Positions 49,115 to 58,900 of a stretch of 64,000 nt of DNA are shown here, one piece after another. Position 1 is the stretch's first letter. The number at the start of each line of letters is the position of its first letter. Made by a program: the position numbers and the translations under genes. Below the pieces are notes generated by a model. The model was not told where the DNA came from. It made no database searches and saw nothing but the letters and a program-made list of their open reading frames with translations. The stretch is from assembly GCF_030271835.1 (NCBI RefSeq), contig NZ_CP127389.1, forward strand, positions 2,392,001-2,456,000. The letters are read 5' to 3'. The DNA is from Proteus appendicitidis. Its GTDB lineage: Bacteria > Pseudomonadota > Gammaproteobacteria > Enterobacterales > Enterobacteriaceae.

Positions 49115-50527
49115 TTACTTTTGAGAAAGATTTTTCTGCTTGTTCTTCTTAACGTATTGATAACCAATCGCTAAGGCAATAAACCATAATGGAGTCACAC
49201 TTAATGCTTGGCGAGTATCATGTTCAAAAGCGAGTAGCACAGTCATAAATGCAAAAAACGCAAGACATAACCATGACATAATAATTCCCAAAGGCATTTT
49301 ATAGATAGACTTCTCATGCAATTGTGGGCGTTTTTTACGATATGCCAAATAAGAGCATAAAATCATACTCCAAATAAACATAAATAATAATGCCGACACT
49401 GTTGTTACCAAGGTAAATACATGCATGACATCAGGAATAAAGTAAATTAATACAATTCCGCACGATAAACATAAGCTAGTAAATAACAGCCCATTGGCAG
49501 GTACGGCACGTTTAGATAATTGGCTAAACTGTTTTGGTGCTTCACCTTCTTTAGATAAACCAAATAACATTCGGCTTGTGGAGAATATCCCACTATTTGC
49601 AGAAGAGGCTGCTGCTGTTAATACTACAAAGTTTACTAAACTTGCAGCTGCAGGTATTCCTATCATAACGAATAACTCAACAAATGGGCTTTTATCCGCC
49701 AAAATAGAACGCCATGGGGTTACCGACATAATAATCGCTAATGCGAATACGTAAAAAGTAATAATACGGATAGGGATAGCATTGATAGCTTTCGGTAAGG
49801 ATTTTTCTGGATTACGCGTTTCTGCAGCTGCAGTGCCGACTAATTCAATCCCAACAAACGCAAAAATAGCAATTTGGAACCCGGCAAAAAATCCACTTAA
49901 CCCTTTAGGGAACATTCCTCCGTCATTCCAAATATTCTCTAGTGCTGCGGTATGCCCTGCTGGCGATTCAAACCCAATACTGATAAGAACAATACCCACA
50001 ATAATTAAAGAGACAATTGCGGTTATTTTTATCATCGAGAACCAAAATTCCATTTCCCCAAAGAGTTTGACTGTCGCTAAATTTAAAATAAGCAATGTCA
50101 GCACACAAATAAAGGATGTGCCCCATTCAGGAAAATTAGGAACCCAATAACTAATATAGGACGTTATCGCGACAATATCGGCAATACCCGTAATGACCCA
50201 GCAAAACCAATAAGTCCAGCCGACAAAAAAACCAGCCCATGGACCTAATAAATCACCAGCAAAATCACTAAATGACTTATATTCTAAATTTGATAATAAC
50301 AGCTCGCCCATGGCTCTCATCACAAAAAACAAGACAAAGCCAATTATCATATAAACAAAAATAATTGATGGTCCCGCTAACGAAATGGTTTTCCCTGATC
50401 CCATAAATAGACCAGTACCAATAGCACCACCAATGGCAATTAATTGAATATGACGATTTGTTAGTCCCCGCTGTAGAGTGGCATTTTTCACTCTAACGGG
50501 TGGAGAATTTTCTGTTTGATCTTCCAT
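49115..50527 (-). CDS. cycA: CycA, D-serine/D-alanine/glycine transporter
   Basis: 470 residues, 12 membrane segments, APC superfamily. It is near-identical to remembered E. coli CycA in LTNRHIQLIAIGGAIGTGLF, LLLSNLEYKSFSDFA and GFFAGFQIAIFAFVGIELVG. It imports D-Ser, D-Ala, Gly and D-cycloserine with protons. No small-RNA site was assigned, although E. coli cycA is a GcvB target. It ends 32 bases after a hairpin-like A/T region (AATAAAAAGCC...). Confidence 0.93.
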   Translation of the reverse strand: MEDQTENSPPVRVKNATLQRGLTNRHIQLIAIGGAIGTGLFMGSGKTISLAGPSIIFVYMIIGFVLFFVMRAMGELLLSNLEYKSFSDFAGDLLGPWAGFFVGWTYWFCWVITGIADIVAITSYISYWVPNFPEWGTSFICVLTLLILNLATVKLFGEMEFWFSMIKITAIVSLIIVGIVLISIGFESPAGHTAALENIWNDGGMFPKGLSGFFAGFQIAIFAFVGIELVGTAAAETRNPEKSLPKAINAIPIRIITFYVFALAIIMSVTPWRSILADKSPFVELFVMIGIPAAASLVNFVVLTAAASSANSGIFSTSRMLFGLSKEGEAPKQFSQLSKRAVPANGLLFTSLCLSCGIVLIYFIPDVMHVFTLVTTVSALLFMFIWSMILCSYLAYRKKRPQLHEKSIYKMPLGIIMSWLCLAFFAFMTVLLAFEHDTRQALSVTPLWFIALAIGYQYVKKNKQKNLSQK

Positions 50528-50749
50528 ACAATACCTGAAGTGTTTTCATATTTTTGATGTTGTTTTTACCGCTATTTTATTTTTTGGCGCGGTAATATGT
50601 TTGCGAAATTATTGTGACACAAATCTCAGTATAAGTAATGAAAAGATCACTTTTAGTAAAATGAATGGTGCTTTGATAACCAGATAAGATCCTTTCTTTA
50701 ATTTAATCGGCGATATTTTATCCATTTGAAAAAAAATCAAAATAAGCAC

Positions 50750-50778
50750 TTGACCATCGCATTTCAGAGGAGAATAAT
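50750..50778 (+). promoter_or_regulatory. Promoter of tRNA-Lys
   Basis: -35 TTGACC (50750-50755), 17-base spacer, -10 AATAAT (50773-50778), then a GC-rich discriminator GCGC before the tRNA. GC-rich discriminators are typical of stringently controlled stable-RNA promoters. Confidence 0.7.
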
Positions 50779-50787
50779 TAGCGCATC

Positions 50788-50863
50788 GGGTTGTTAGCTC
50801 AGTCGGTAGAGCAGTTGACTCTTAATCAATTGGTCGGGAGTTCGAGCCTCCCACAACCCACCA
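50788..50863 (+). tRNA. tRNA-Lys, anticodon CUU
   Basis: 76 bases with encoded CCA. Acceptor GGGTTGT pairs with ACAACCC. The anticodon stem TTGA/TCAA closes the loop CTCTTAA, so the anticodon is CTT. The T arm is GGGAGTTCGAGCCTCCC. The body is like E. coli tRNA-Lys(UUU), except the first anticodon base is C and the T stem differs. A terminator (GCCACTTGCAATAAGTGGC plus T-run, about 50893-50914) follows. Confidence 0.95.
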
Positions 50864-51274
50864 AATTTACGCTGAGAAATCAGATAATTAAGCCACTTGC
50901 AATAAGTGGCTTTTTTGTTTTTATAGCTGAATGTCGCAAAAGTGTCGCATTTATCTTAAGCTAAAAACTCAAAATAATACGATAATTAAAAAAACAGTAT
51001 CGACTTATCTTTCTTTCAGTTTTTATAATTAGTGAGTTCAACCAAAACAAACAATTAGTCTAATTTAATTAGATAATACAATATAAACCACAAGCAAACT
51101 TACTTTATCTCTTTCTTATTTTTAAATTCTCCGCCAAAATTACCAATCAAAATGTAGCTAATGGTATTTATTTTGCTACCCACTAAGTCGATTTTCTGTT
51201 TGTAAAATAGCATTTTAAATAATGGTATTTTTCCAATTGTTATTATACTTTTAAGTTACCATTTATATATTTCT
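50864..51274. other. Gap after the tRNA gene
   Basis: 411 bases. It starts with the tRNA terminator at 50893-50914 (GCCACTT...AAGTGGCTTTTTT). A close direct repeat, GTCGCA-AAAGT-GTCGCA (50934-50950), follows; such words are common beside tRNA-linked integration sites, but no integrase or copy of the tRNA 3' end is present. The rest is AT-rich without a gene. Confidence 0.5.
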
Positions 51275-51721
51275 TTAATCCAACCGTAAAACATTCTTAA
51301 ACTTATTTAGTTTCACTTTACTGAAAATGATAGAAATAAAAAGCATGTTGCTTACCTTTTTTAATGAAACTTCATAATCTCCTACTGGGAGAAAAATAAC
51401 TTCTCCTGCACGATATTGTGGATCATCTGGCTCTAAATCGCCGCCAGTTGTATCCTCTCCTGCACCAATGAAAATTTCACCTGATGGACAGTGTATGTTT
51501 ATTTTTACATCTGGAGCGTCAATTTTATCGCATAGATTAATCGTGTAAAAACTATCATTACCTAAACCAATAAATGCGATATTACCTTTGTTCATTTCAT
51601 CTAACTCATCATCAGGTATGCTCCACCAATCTGCTGTATCTGACTTTCTATGTTGGATTGCTTGTAAATCAAAAATAGCCAGAGTTGCCGTGTCAGTCAT
51701 AAATGAAAATGTGTTTAACAT
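51275..51721 (-). CDS. Hypothetical protein, 148 aa, possibly DUF6386-like
   Basis: Start ATG 51721 has GGAG seven bases upstream; the ATG at 51727 is too close to it. No signal peptide is present. The sequence is acidic in the middle, with motifs TDTATLAIFDLQAIQHRKSD, TADWWSIPDDELDEMNKGN, and a beta-rich second half (EVIFLPVGDYEVSLKKV). It resembles small uncharacterised proteins (DUF6386-like by memory), often of accessory origin. Function is unknown. Confidence 0.7.
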   Translation of the reverse strand: MLNTFSFMTDTATLAIFDLQAIQHRKSDTADWWSIPDDELDEMNKGNIAFIGLGNDSFYTINLCDKIDAPDVKINIHCPSGEIFIGAGEDTTGGDLEPDDPQYRAGEVIFLPVGDYEVSLKKVSNMLFISIIFSKVKLNKFKNVLRLD

Positions 51722-51968
51722 ATACATGCTCCAAAATATTTTTATTCTCTTTATGTATTGGTCAATTATATAGGATTTTATCTATACTATTTGGCAAGCC
51801 AATTACTTATACTGGACACATACCCTATACTTTATACTCTAAATAATTCTAGGTGTGGCTAGGCGACAAGCAAACGAGTTGCTAGGTGCATACAAAAAGT
51901 AGGTAACTAGCGTGAGTGCAGCCAACAACGCTACAACTTAAAATATGACGAGCATCATGGATGGCCTT

Positions 51969-52805
51969 ATGAAATTACAACAGTTCCTTATCCCTCTTTC
52001 CCTTTATGCGGTTTCTTCATTGCCAGCAATCGCAGCTTCAACTCAATGCACAGAGACTGAAAAACAAACCAATATTGCCAATAGCAACATTATATTGCTC
52101 AGTGCGTATAACGGCCCGGTTAAATCAGTCACGATGACAAGCACTTTACCTCATGACGGACGTTTTAAAGCACTAAAAGGTGAAATTCACTTTGATGAGT
52201 GTGGAAAGTTATTGAAAGATAGCACATCAATGCAAGAGTACGTTGAAGGCAATATAGAAACTAATTTAATAAGAACATTGCCTGATAACCCTTCTGTTAT
52301 CCGATATCAGTTTCAGATAAAAAATGCCTATGGCTCACACTCTATCTATATGCAAGAAACCTATCATAAAGATGGGCAGAACCGGTTCAACAAAAAAGTT
52401 ATTCAATATTATTCAAATGATGGTACTTTGCTGGATACCATTACCAGCCAATTCGACTATAAAGATGGACGCATTATTAAAGAAACGAGTAAATCGTCTG
52501 ATCCTACAACTGAGACTATCACAACAGAGTACATTTATAATCCTCAAGGAAAATTACAATCTGTAATTGAAGATGGCAAAATAAACCTAGAATATAAGTA
52601 TGATCTAACAGGAAAAGTAGTTACTCAATCAAACTATATCAAAGGTATTAATGGAGAAGATAAAGCCTTTATCACTACTTGCCTTGAATGGGACAAATTT
52701 GCCAATTGTTCAAAAGAGGAACTTGAAAGTACGATTAAATTTGATGATGAAGTCATTAATTTTAGTAAGGCTATGCTTCATAACGAGTTTATTTACTACG
52801 AATAA
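51969..52805 (+). CDS. YnfC-like secreted protein, copy 1
   Basis: 278 residues from ATG 51969. The signal peptide FLIPLSLYAVSSLPAIAAS has no lipobox Cys, so unlike E. coli YnfC this is probably a periplasmic or secreted protein, not a lipoprotein. Similarity to YnfC is at GPVKSVTMTSTLP, EIHFDECGKLL and a C-terminal CLEWDKFANC ending with aromatic residues (EFIYYE). Middle repeats like TEYIYNPQGKLQSVIEDGK recall RHS/YD-type beta hairpins. It is followed 226 bases later by a paralogue. Confidence 0.72.
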   Translation: MKLQQFLIPLSLYAVSSLPAIAASTQCTETEKQTNIANSNIILLSAYNGPVKSVTMTSTLPHDGRFKALKGEIHFDECGKLLKDSTSMQEYVEGNIETNLIRTLPDNPSVIRYQFQIKNAYGSHSIYMQETYHKDGQNRFNKKVIQYYSNDGTLLDTITSQFDYKDGRIIKETSKSSDPTTETITTEYIYNPQGKLQSVIEDGKINLEYKYDLTGKVVTQSNYIKGINGEDKAFITTCLEWDKFANCSKEELESTIKFDDEVINFSKAMLHNEFIYYE

Positions 52806-53031
52806 TATTTATATTATATTCTCATATCAAATTTAAGTTAATAATATAAAAATCAGACTATCAAAAATAGACTGGTTTTTATATTTATTACATATCATCT
52901 TATCTATGATTAAATACTCCCTCGTGATACTTTCATTAAAAAACAATTTGTGTAAAACTACTTAAATCAATTAATGATGAATATGCTTTATAGCGTGTTC
53001 TCTTTTAATAAAATTTAAGATGACTCATTAT

Positions 53032-53862
53032 ATGAAATTATCACTCCTTTCTATTTTTTCTCTATGCACACTTTTTATGTCACTCCCAGTATTTGCGACA
53101 TCAACATCTTGTAAAGATCAACAAAAACAGGTGAATCAGTCTAATAATATGCCCACCCTGTTAGAGTTTTATTATGGCCCTATAAAATCCATCATTATCA
53201 CTAGCACATTACCTGAAAAAGGTCGATTTAAAGCCTATAAAGGTGAAATTCAATTTGATGAATGTGGCTCTCTCACTAAATTTGATTCGTCTACGCAAGA
53301 ATATATTCATGAGCGGATCGAAACAAATCTTGTAAGAATGTCAACACCTTATAATATCAAATATAAATACCAGCTAAAGAGTTTACACAAGATCTATACA
53401 CTTTATCTTAATGAGATATATGGTAAAAATGATCAAAACCAGCTAATAAATAAAACCTCTCATTTTTATGATGGAGATGGAAAACTTATAGGTACTGATT
53501 TTTCAGAAATTTTTTATGATGGCAGTAAGATTGCATCAGAAACAATTATTGAATCTAACGCTGAAAATCAGGGAAGTACAATTTATTATTCTTATGATAA
53601 TAAAGGTCGTCTCTTAAAAGCAATTGATAATAATGAAGTTATATTAGAATTTAATTATGGTAAAGATGATAAAATCTTACATCAAACGCAAATATTTACG
53701 AGTTTGTATGATGATATAAGAGAGTATGATAGTACTTGCCAAGAATGGGATAAATATAATAATTGCTTAACATGGAAAATGGTAAGTGAAGTTAGAAAAG
53801 ATGGCACCATAATCGATACCAGCACAGCAATTGTATATAATAAATTTGAATATTATGAATAA
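53032..53862 (+). CDS. YnfC-like secreted protein, copy 2
   Basis: 276 residues from ATG 53032, with a signal peptide (LLSIFSLCTLFMSLPVFATS). It is a paralogue of the preceding gene across its length: YYGPIKSIIITSTLPEKGRF (copy 1 NGPVKSVTMTSTLPHDGRF), GEIQFDECGSL, ETNLVRM, CQEWDKYNNC and a final FEYYE. There is no lipobox. Its DNA is richer in A/T than copy 1. Function is unknown. The tandem duplication suggests diversification. A bidirectional terminator lies beyond at 53927-53957. Confidence 0.72.
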   Translation: MKLSLLSIFSLCTLFMSLPVFATSTSCKDQQKQVNQSNNMPTLLEFYYGPIKSIIITSTLPEKGRFKAYKGEIQFDECGSLTKFDSSTQEYIHERIETNLVRMSTPYNIKYKYQLKSLHKIYTLYLNEIYGKNDQNQLINKTSHFYDGDGKLIGTDFSEIFYDGSKIASETIIESNAENQGSTIYYSYDNKGRLLKAIDNNEVILEFNYGKDDKILHQTQIFTSLYDDIREYDSTCQEWDKYNNCLTWKMVSEVRKDGTIIDTSTAIVYNKFEYYE

Positions 53863-53926
53863 TTTATTAGTGTTAAAAGTTTAAAATCATACTCCCTTTT
53901 AAATTTATAATGAGTTTATATAACAA

Positions 53927-53957
53927 AGGTCACTTTATTTAATAAAGTGACCTTTTA
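53927..53957. terminator. Terminator between the YnfC-like gene and putP
   Basis: AAGGTCACTTTATT, loop, AATAAAGTGACCTT followed by T-rich sequence; usable from both sides. Confidence 0.85.
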
Positions 53958-53980
53958 TTTATCTCATTTTCTCTATTTTA

Positions 53981-55465
53981 TTATGTATTACGATATTGAG
54001 TTTCAGCTTCATCAAAGCGTTGTTGATTCTCTTTACTTGGCTCTTTACCCATTAAACTGATGACAACGATAGCAATAGAGGCAAAGATAAAACCAGGAAT
54101 AATTTCATATAACCCAAACCATTTATATTGCATCCACACTAACACAGTTAAAGCACCAATCAACATTCCAGCAAATGCACCATTACGAGTCATACGTTTC
54201 CACATTACAGAAATGAGGATCACAGGACCAAAAGCAGCACCAAAACCAGCCCACGCGTTACTCACTAAATCAAGTACCTTATTGTTTGGATCACGCGCTA
54301 GGAAGATTGCAATAATCGCAACTAATAACACCATGCCACGCCCTACCCAAACTAACTCTTTTTGGCTCGCACTTTTACGAATAAATGGCTTATATAAATC
54401 TTCAGTTAATGCACTTGCACAGACTAATAATTGACAGCTTAATGTACTCATTACTGCAGCTAGAATTGCAGACAACAGAATACCAGCAATCCATGGATTA
54501 AAGAGCAGTGAAGCCAACTCCATAAAAATACGTTCATTTTTAGCTGTTACAGCACCCGCTTGTGCAGGATTCATTTCAAAGTAAGCAATACCAAAGAATC
54601 CAACTGCAACCGTACCGCCTAAACAGAGGATCATCCACGTCATACCAATACGGCGTGCTTTACGAATAGTTTGGTTAGAGTCAGCCGCCATAAAACGAGC
54701 AAGAATATGAGGTTGCCCAAAATAGCCCAATCCCCATGCTAATAACGAAATAATTGCGATGAAATCAAGCCCTTTGAACATATCCAAATAAGATGGATCT
54801 TTTGCTTTAATGATAGCAACAGAAGTATCAATGCCACCCACGGAGAAAATAACAATAATAGGCGTCAGGATCAGAGCAAAAATCATTAAAGTCGCTTGAA
54901 CAGTATCTGTCCAACTTACAGCAAGAAAGCCACCTAAAAAGGTATATGCAATAGTTGCAAGCGCACCATAAATCATCGCTTCGTGATAAGGAATATGAAA
55001 TGTAGATTCAAACAGCATTCCACCAGCAACCACACCTGATGCGCAATAAATAGTAAAGAAGATAAGAATAACTAACGCTGAAATGATACGTAGCATTTTG
55101 CTTTTATCATCAAAACGCGATGTCAAATAATCGGGTAATGTTAATGCATTATTGTTTTTTTCAGTTTGCAAACGTAAACGCCCTGCCACTAAACGCCAGT
55201 TTAGCCACGCCCCTAAACAGAGTCCAATAGCAATCCAGCTTTCTGAAATACCAGCGAAAAACACTACGCCAGGCAATCCCATTAATAACCAACCACTCAT
55301 GTCTGAAGCACCCGCTGACAACGCAGTAACTACACTGCCAAGTCGCCGACCGCCAAGAATATAATCATCAAAGTTTTTTGTTGAACGATAAGCAAGGTAG
55401 CCAATAAAAAGCATACCCAAGATGTAGATCGTAAATGTAATTAGCATTGGCGAAGTTAAAGCCAT
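53981..55465 (-). CDS. putP: PutP, sodium:proline symporter
   Basis: 494 residues, SSS family, 13 membrane segments. Marks are LGGRRLGSVVTALSAGASDM and SGWLLMGLPG in the substrate/Na+ core, GWGLGYFGQPHILARFMAA-type sequence in the middle, and ALTEDLYKPFIRK. It imports proline with Na+. It is divergent from putA with a shared control region, as in E. coli and Salmonella. Confidence 0.95.
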   Translation of the reverse strand: MALTSPMLITFTIYILGMLFIGYLAYRSTKNFDDYILGGRRLGSVVTALSAGASDMSGWLLMGLPGVVFFAGISESWIAIGLCLGAWLNWRLVAGRLRLQTEKNNNALTLPDYLTSRFDDKSKMLRIISALVILIFFTIYCASGVVAGGMLFESTFHIPYHEAMIYGALATIAYTFLGGFLAVSWTDTVQATLMIFALILTPIIVIFSVGGIDTSVAIIKAKDPSYLDMFKGLDFIAIISLLAWGLGYFGQPHILARFMAADSNQTIRKARRIGMTWMILCLGGTVAVGFFGIAYFEMNPAQAGAVTAKNERIFMELASLLFNPWIAGILLSAILAAVMSTLSCQLLVCASALTEDLYKPFIRKSASQKELVWVGRGMVLLVAIIAIFLARDPNNKVLDLVSNAWAGFGAAFGPVILISVMWKRMTRNGAFAGMLIGALTVLVWMQYKWFGLYEIIPGFIFASIAIVVISLMGKEPSKENQQRFDEAETQYRNT

Positions 55466-55526
55466 AATTGCAGTTCTCCATAAATCTGTTTCCGATCATC
55501 GGTATGCTTTTGACTCGTACAGGAAC

Positions 55527-55542
55527 GTTGCACTTCGTTGCG
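55527..55542. promoter_or_regulatory. PutA operator pair near putP
   Basis: GTTGCA (55527-55532) and GTTGCG (55537-55542), ten bases apart. GTTGCA is the known core bound by the PutA ribbon-helix-helix domain. It lies 62 bases from the putP start. Confidence 0.75.
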
Positions 55543-55846
55543 CATTAATGATCTTTTCAGTTTTTAATTAAAATAATTTCTTACAGCAACAGATAAAGCA
55601 TTCACATCAATCCTAGAATAGGTTAACTGCATTTAACAAGAAATTAACGTTTAAATGTTTAAATTTTGTTTATGACTTCACACTATTTGTCTTAATTCGA
55701 GGATGCATTATAAATATAAACATCAATAAAATAAATATAATTAATTGATTTATATATAAATAAATAGAACAAATAAATTGTATTATTTTTAATCACTCGT
55801 AAAACCTGACTACTTTCACATTATTTATAAATAAATTGTTAACAAT

Positions 55847-55862
55847 GTTGCACAAAGTTGCA
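55847..55862. promoter_or_regulatory. PutA operator pair near putA
   Basis: Two perfect GTTGCA words (55847-55852 and 55857-55862), ten bases apart, 72 bases before the putA start. The same spacing occurs near putP, so the two ends of the 468-base control region mirror each other. The region between them is AT-rich with no gene. Confidence 0.8.
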
Positions 55863-55933
55863 ACATGAATGATATTAATAAAATAACGGGTAACTGTACT
55901 TGTGAATGAGAAATAGAATATGAGGAGCACTGC

Positions 55934-58900
55934 ATGAGTAGCACAACAATGGGTGTTAGACTTGATGAAGAAACCCGCAATAGATTAAAAGAAGCCGCAC
56001 AGAAATTAGATAGAACATCACATTGGTTAATTAAACAGGCTATTTTCAATTATCTAGAACAAATTGAAAATGATCAGGTCAATCTTGGTCACTCAACATT
56101 TGCAGAGCAAGATATTGATGAAAGCACCGAAACACCAACTGCCCATTATCAGCCTTTCTTAGAATTTGCTGAGCATATTCACCCGCAGTCTGTTTTACGC
56201 TCAGCAATTACTTCTGCTTATCGCACACCTGAAACACAAGCTGTACCTATGCTATTGCAACAAGCAACCTTACCTGAAAACGAGGCGCAAGCAACGCATA
56301 AATTAGCCTATTCCATTGCCGAAAAATTACGTAAACAGAAAAATGGAATTGGGCGTTCAGGGCTGGTTCAAGGTCTATTACAAGAGTTCTCACTTTCTTC
56401 ACAAGAAGGTGTTGCACTAATGTGTTTAGCAGAAGCTTTATTGCGTATACCTGATAAAGCCACGCGTGATGCACTTATTCGTGACAAAATCAGTCATGGA
56501 AACTGGCGTTCACATTTAGGACAAAGCCAATCGATGTTTGTGAATGCGGCGACATGGGGCTTGTTATTCACCGGTAAATTAGTTTCTACACATAATGAAG
56601 AAAAACTGTCTAACTCTTTAAATCGCATTCTCACCAAAAGTGGCGAGCCATTAGTCCGTAAAGGTGTTGATATGGCGATGCGTTTAATGGGTGAGCAATT
56701 TGTTACTGGTGAGACTATTTCTCAAGCTCTCGCGAATGCGCGCAAACTAGAAGAAAAAGGCTTTAGCTACTCTTATGACATGTTAGGGGAAGCGGCATTA
56801 ACAGAAAAAGATGCACAAGATTATTTAGTCTCTTATCAACAAGCCATTCACGCTATTGGCAAAGCCTCTAATGGTCGAGGTATTTATGAAGGCCCGGGTA
56901 TTTCTATCAAGCTTTCAGCGTTACATCCTCGTTATAGCCGTGCTCAATATGAACGCGTTATGTCAGAGCTTTACCCTCGCCTGCTCTCATTAACATTACA
57001 AGCAAAACAATACGATATTGGTATTAATATTGATGCAGAAGAAGCGGATAGACTTGAGATTTCACTCGATTTACTTGAAAAACTCTGTTTTGAACCTGAA
57101 TTAGCTGGTTGGAATGGCATTGGCTTTGTTATTCAGGCTTACCAAAAGCGTTGCCCATTAGTTATTGATTATGTGATTGATTTAGCACGCCGTAGCCGTC
57201 GTCGCTTAATGATCCGTTTAGTAAAAGGTGCTTATTGGGATAGCGAAGTAAAACGCGCTCAAATTGATGGGCTTGAAGACTACCCTGTCTATACTCGCAA
57301 GGTGTATACCGATGTCTCTTATCTTGCCTGTGCGAAAAAACTACTCGCATCACCTAATTTTATTTATCCACAATTCGCTACGCATAATGCTCACACACTG
57401 TCAGCAATTTATCATTTAGCTGGTCAAAACTATTACCCTGGGCAATATGAATTCCAATGTTTACATGGCATGGGTGAACCTCTTTATGCTCAAGTTGTTG
57501 GTAAAATAGCAGACGGAAAATTAGGTCGCCCTTGTCGTATTTATGCGCCAGTAGGAACTCATGAAACACTACTTGCTTATTTAGTCCGTCGCTTACTTGA
57601 AAATGGGGCTAACACATCATTTGTGAACCGAATTGCAGATACCACCATTTCTCTTGATGAATTAGTGGCAGATCCGGTTAAAGAAGTGAATAAAATGGCT
57701 CAAGCCGAAGGTCAAGTGGGGCTTTCTCATCCTAAAATTCCACTGCCTAATAAACTGTATGGTGATGAGCGTAAAAACTCACCGGGCATTGATATGTCAA
57801 ACGAACATCGCTTGGCTTCACTTTCTAGTGCCTTATTAACATCAGCAACTGAAAATATACATTGCGAACCTTTATTAGGTGATACGTTTAATTCTTCAGA
57901 AAAAACACCAGAACCTCAATCTGTATTAAACCCAGCCAATCATACGGATATTGTAGGTACAGTAAGAGAAGCCACAGAAGCCGAGGCAGATTTTGCCTTA
58001 ACCATTGCTCAAGAAAATGGTGAGATCTGGTTTGCAACACCACCAGCGCAAAGAGCTTCATTCTTGATCCGTGCTGCGGAATTAATGGAGCAGCAAATGG
58101 GACCGCTTATGGGAATATTAGTGCGTGAAGCGGGTAAAACTTATAGCAATGCGATTGCTGAAGTTCGTGAAGCGATTGATTTTCTCTATTATTATGCGGC
58201 GCAAGTAGCGCAAGACTTTGATAACAATACGCACCGACCTTTAGGGCCAGTGGTTTGTATCAGCCCTTGGAACTTCCCATTAGCGATATTCAGCGGGCAA
58301 ATTGCAGCAGCTTTGGCAGCTGGTAATACCGTTCTTGCAAAACCTGCAGAGCAGACACCTTTAATTGCATCAAAAGCGATTGAACTCTTCCATCAAGCGG
58401 GTATTCCTTCTTTTGCACTGCAACTGCTACCGGGGCAAGGAGAAACCATTGGCGCACGTTTAGTGGCTGATGAGCGCGTTCGTGGCGTGATGTTTACAGG
58501 TTCAACAGATGTGGCTCATATTTTACAAAAGACCTTAGCGGGTCGATTAGACAGTGAAGGTCACCCTGTACCTTTAATTGCAGAAACCGGTGGCTTAAAT
58601 GCCATGATTGTTGATTCCTCAGCATTAACAGAACAAGTGGTGACTGATGTTATGGCGTCTGCTTATGATAGCGCGGGTCAGCGTTGCTCTGCTTTACGCC
58701 TATTATGTATTCAAGAAGAAGTGGCTGATCATACTATCGAGATGCTTAAAGGTGCAATGGCACAAGCCACAATAGGTGATCCAAGTTTGCTCTCCACCGA
58801 TATTGGCCCTGTTATCGATAAAGAAGCAAAATCAGGCATAGAGAAACATATCCAATCGATGCGTACAACAGGCTTCGATATTTATCAAGCAGCACACAAT

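Noticed and set aside
50860..53980. Integrated element bounded by tRNA-Lys
   Set aside because: No integrase, no transposase, and no second copy of the tRNA 3' end was found before putP, so boundaries cannot be claimed.
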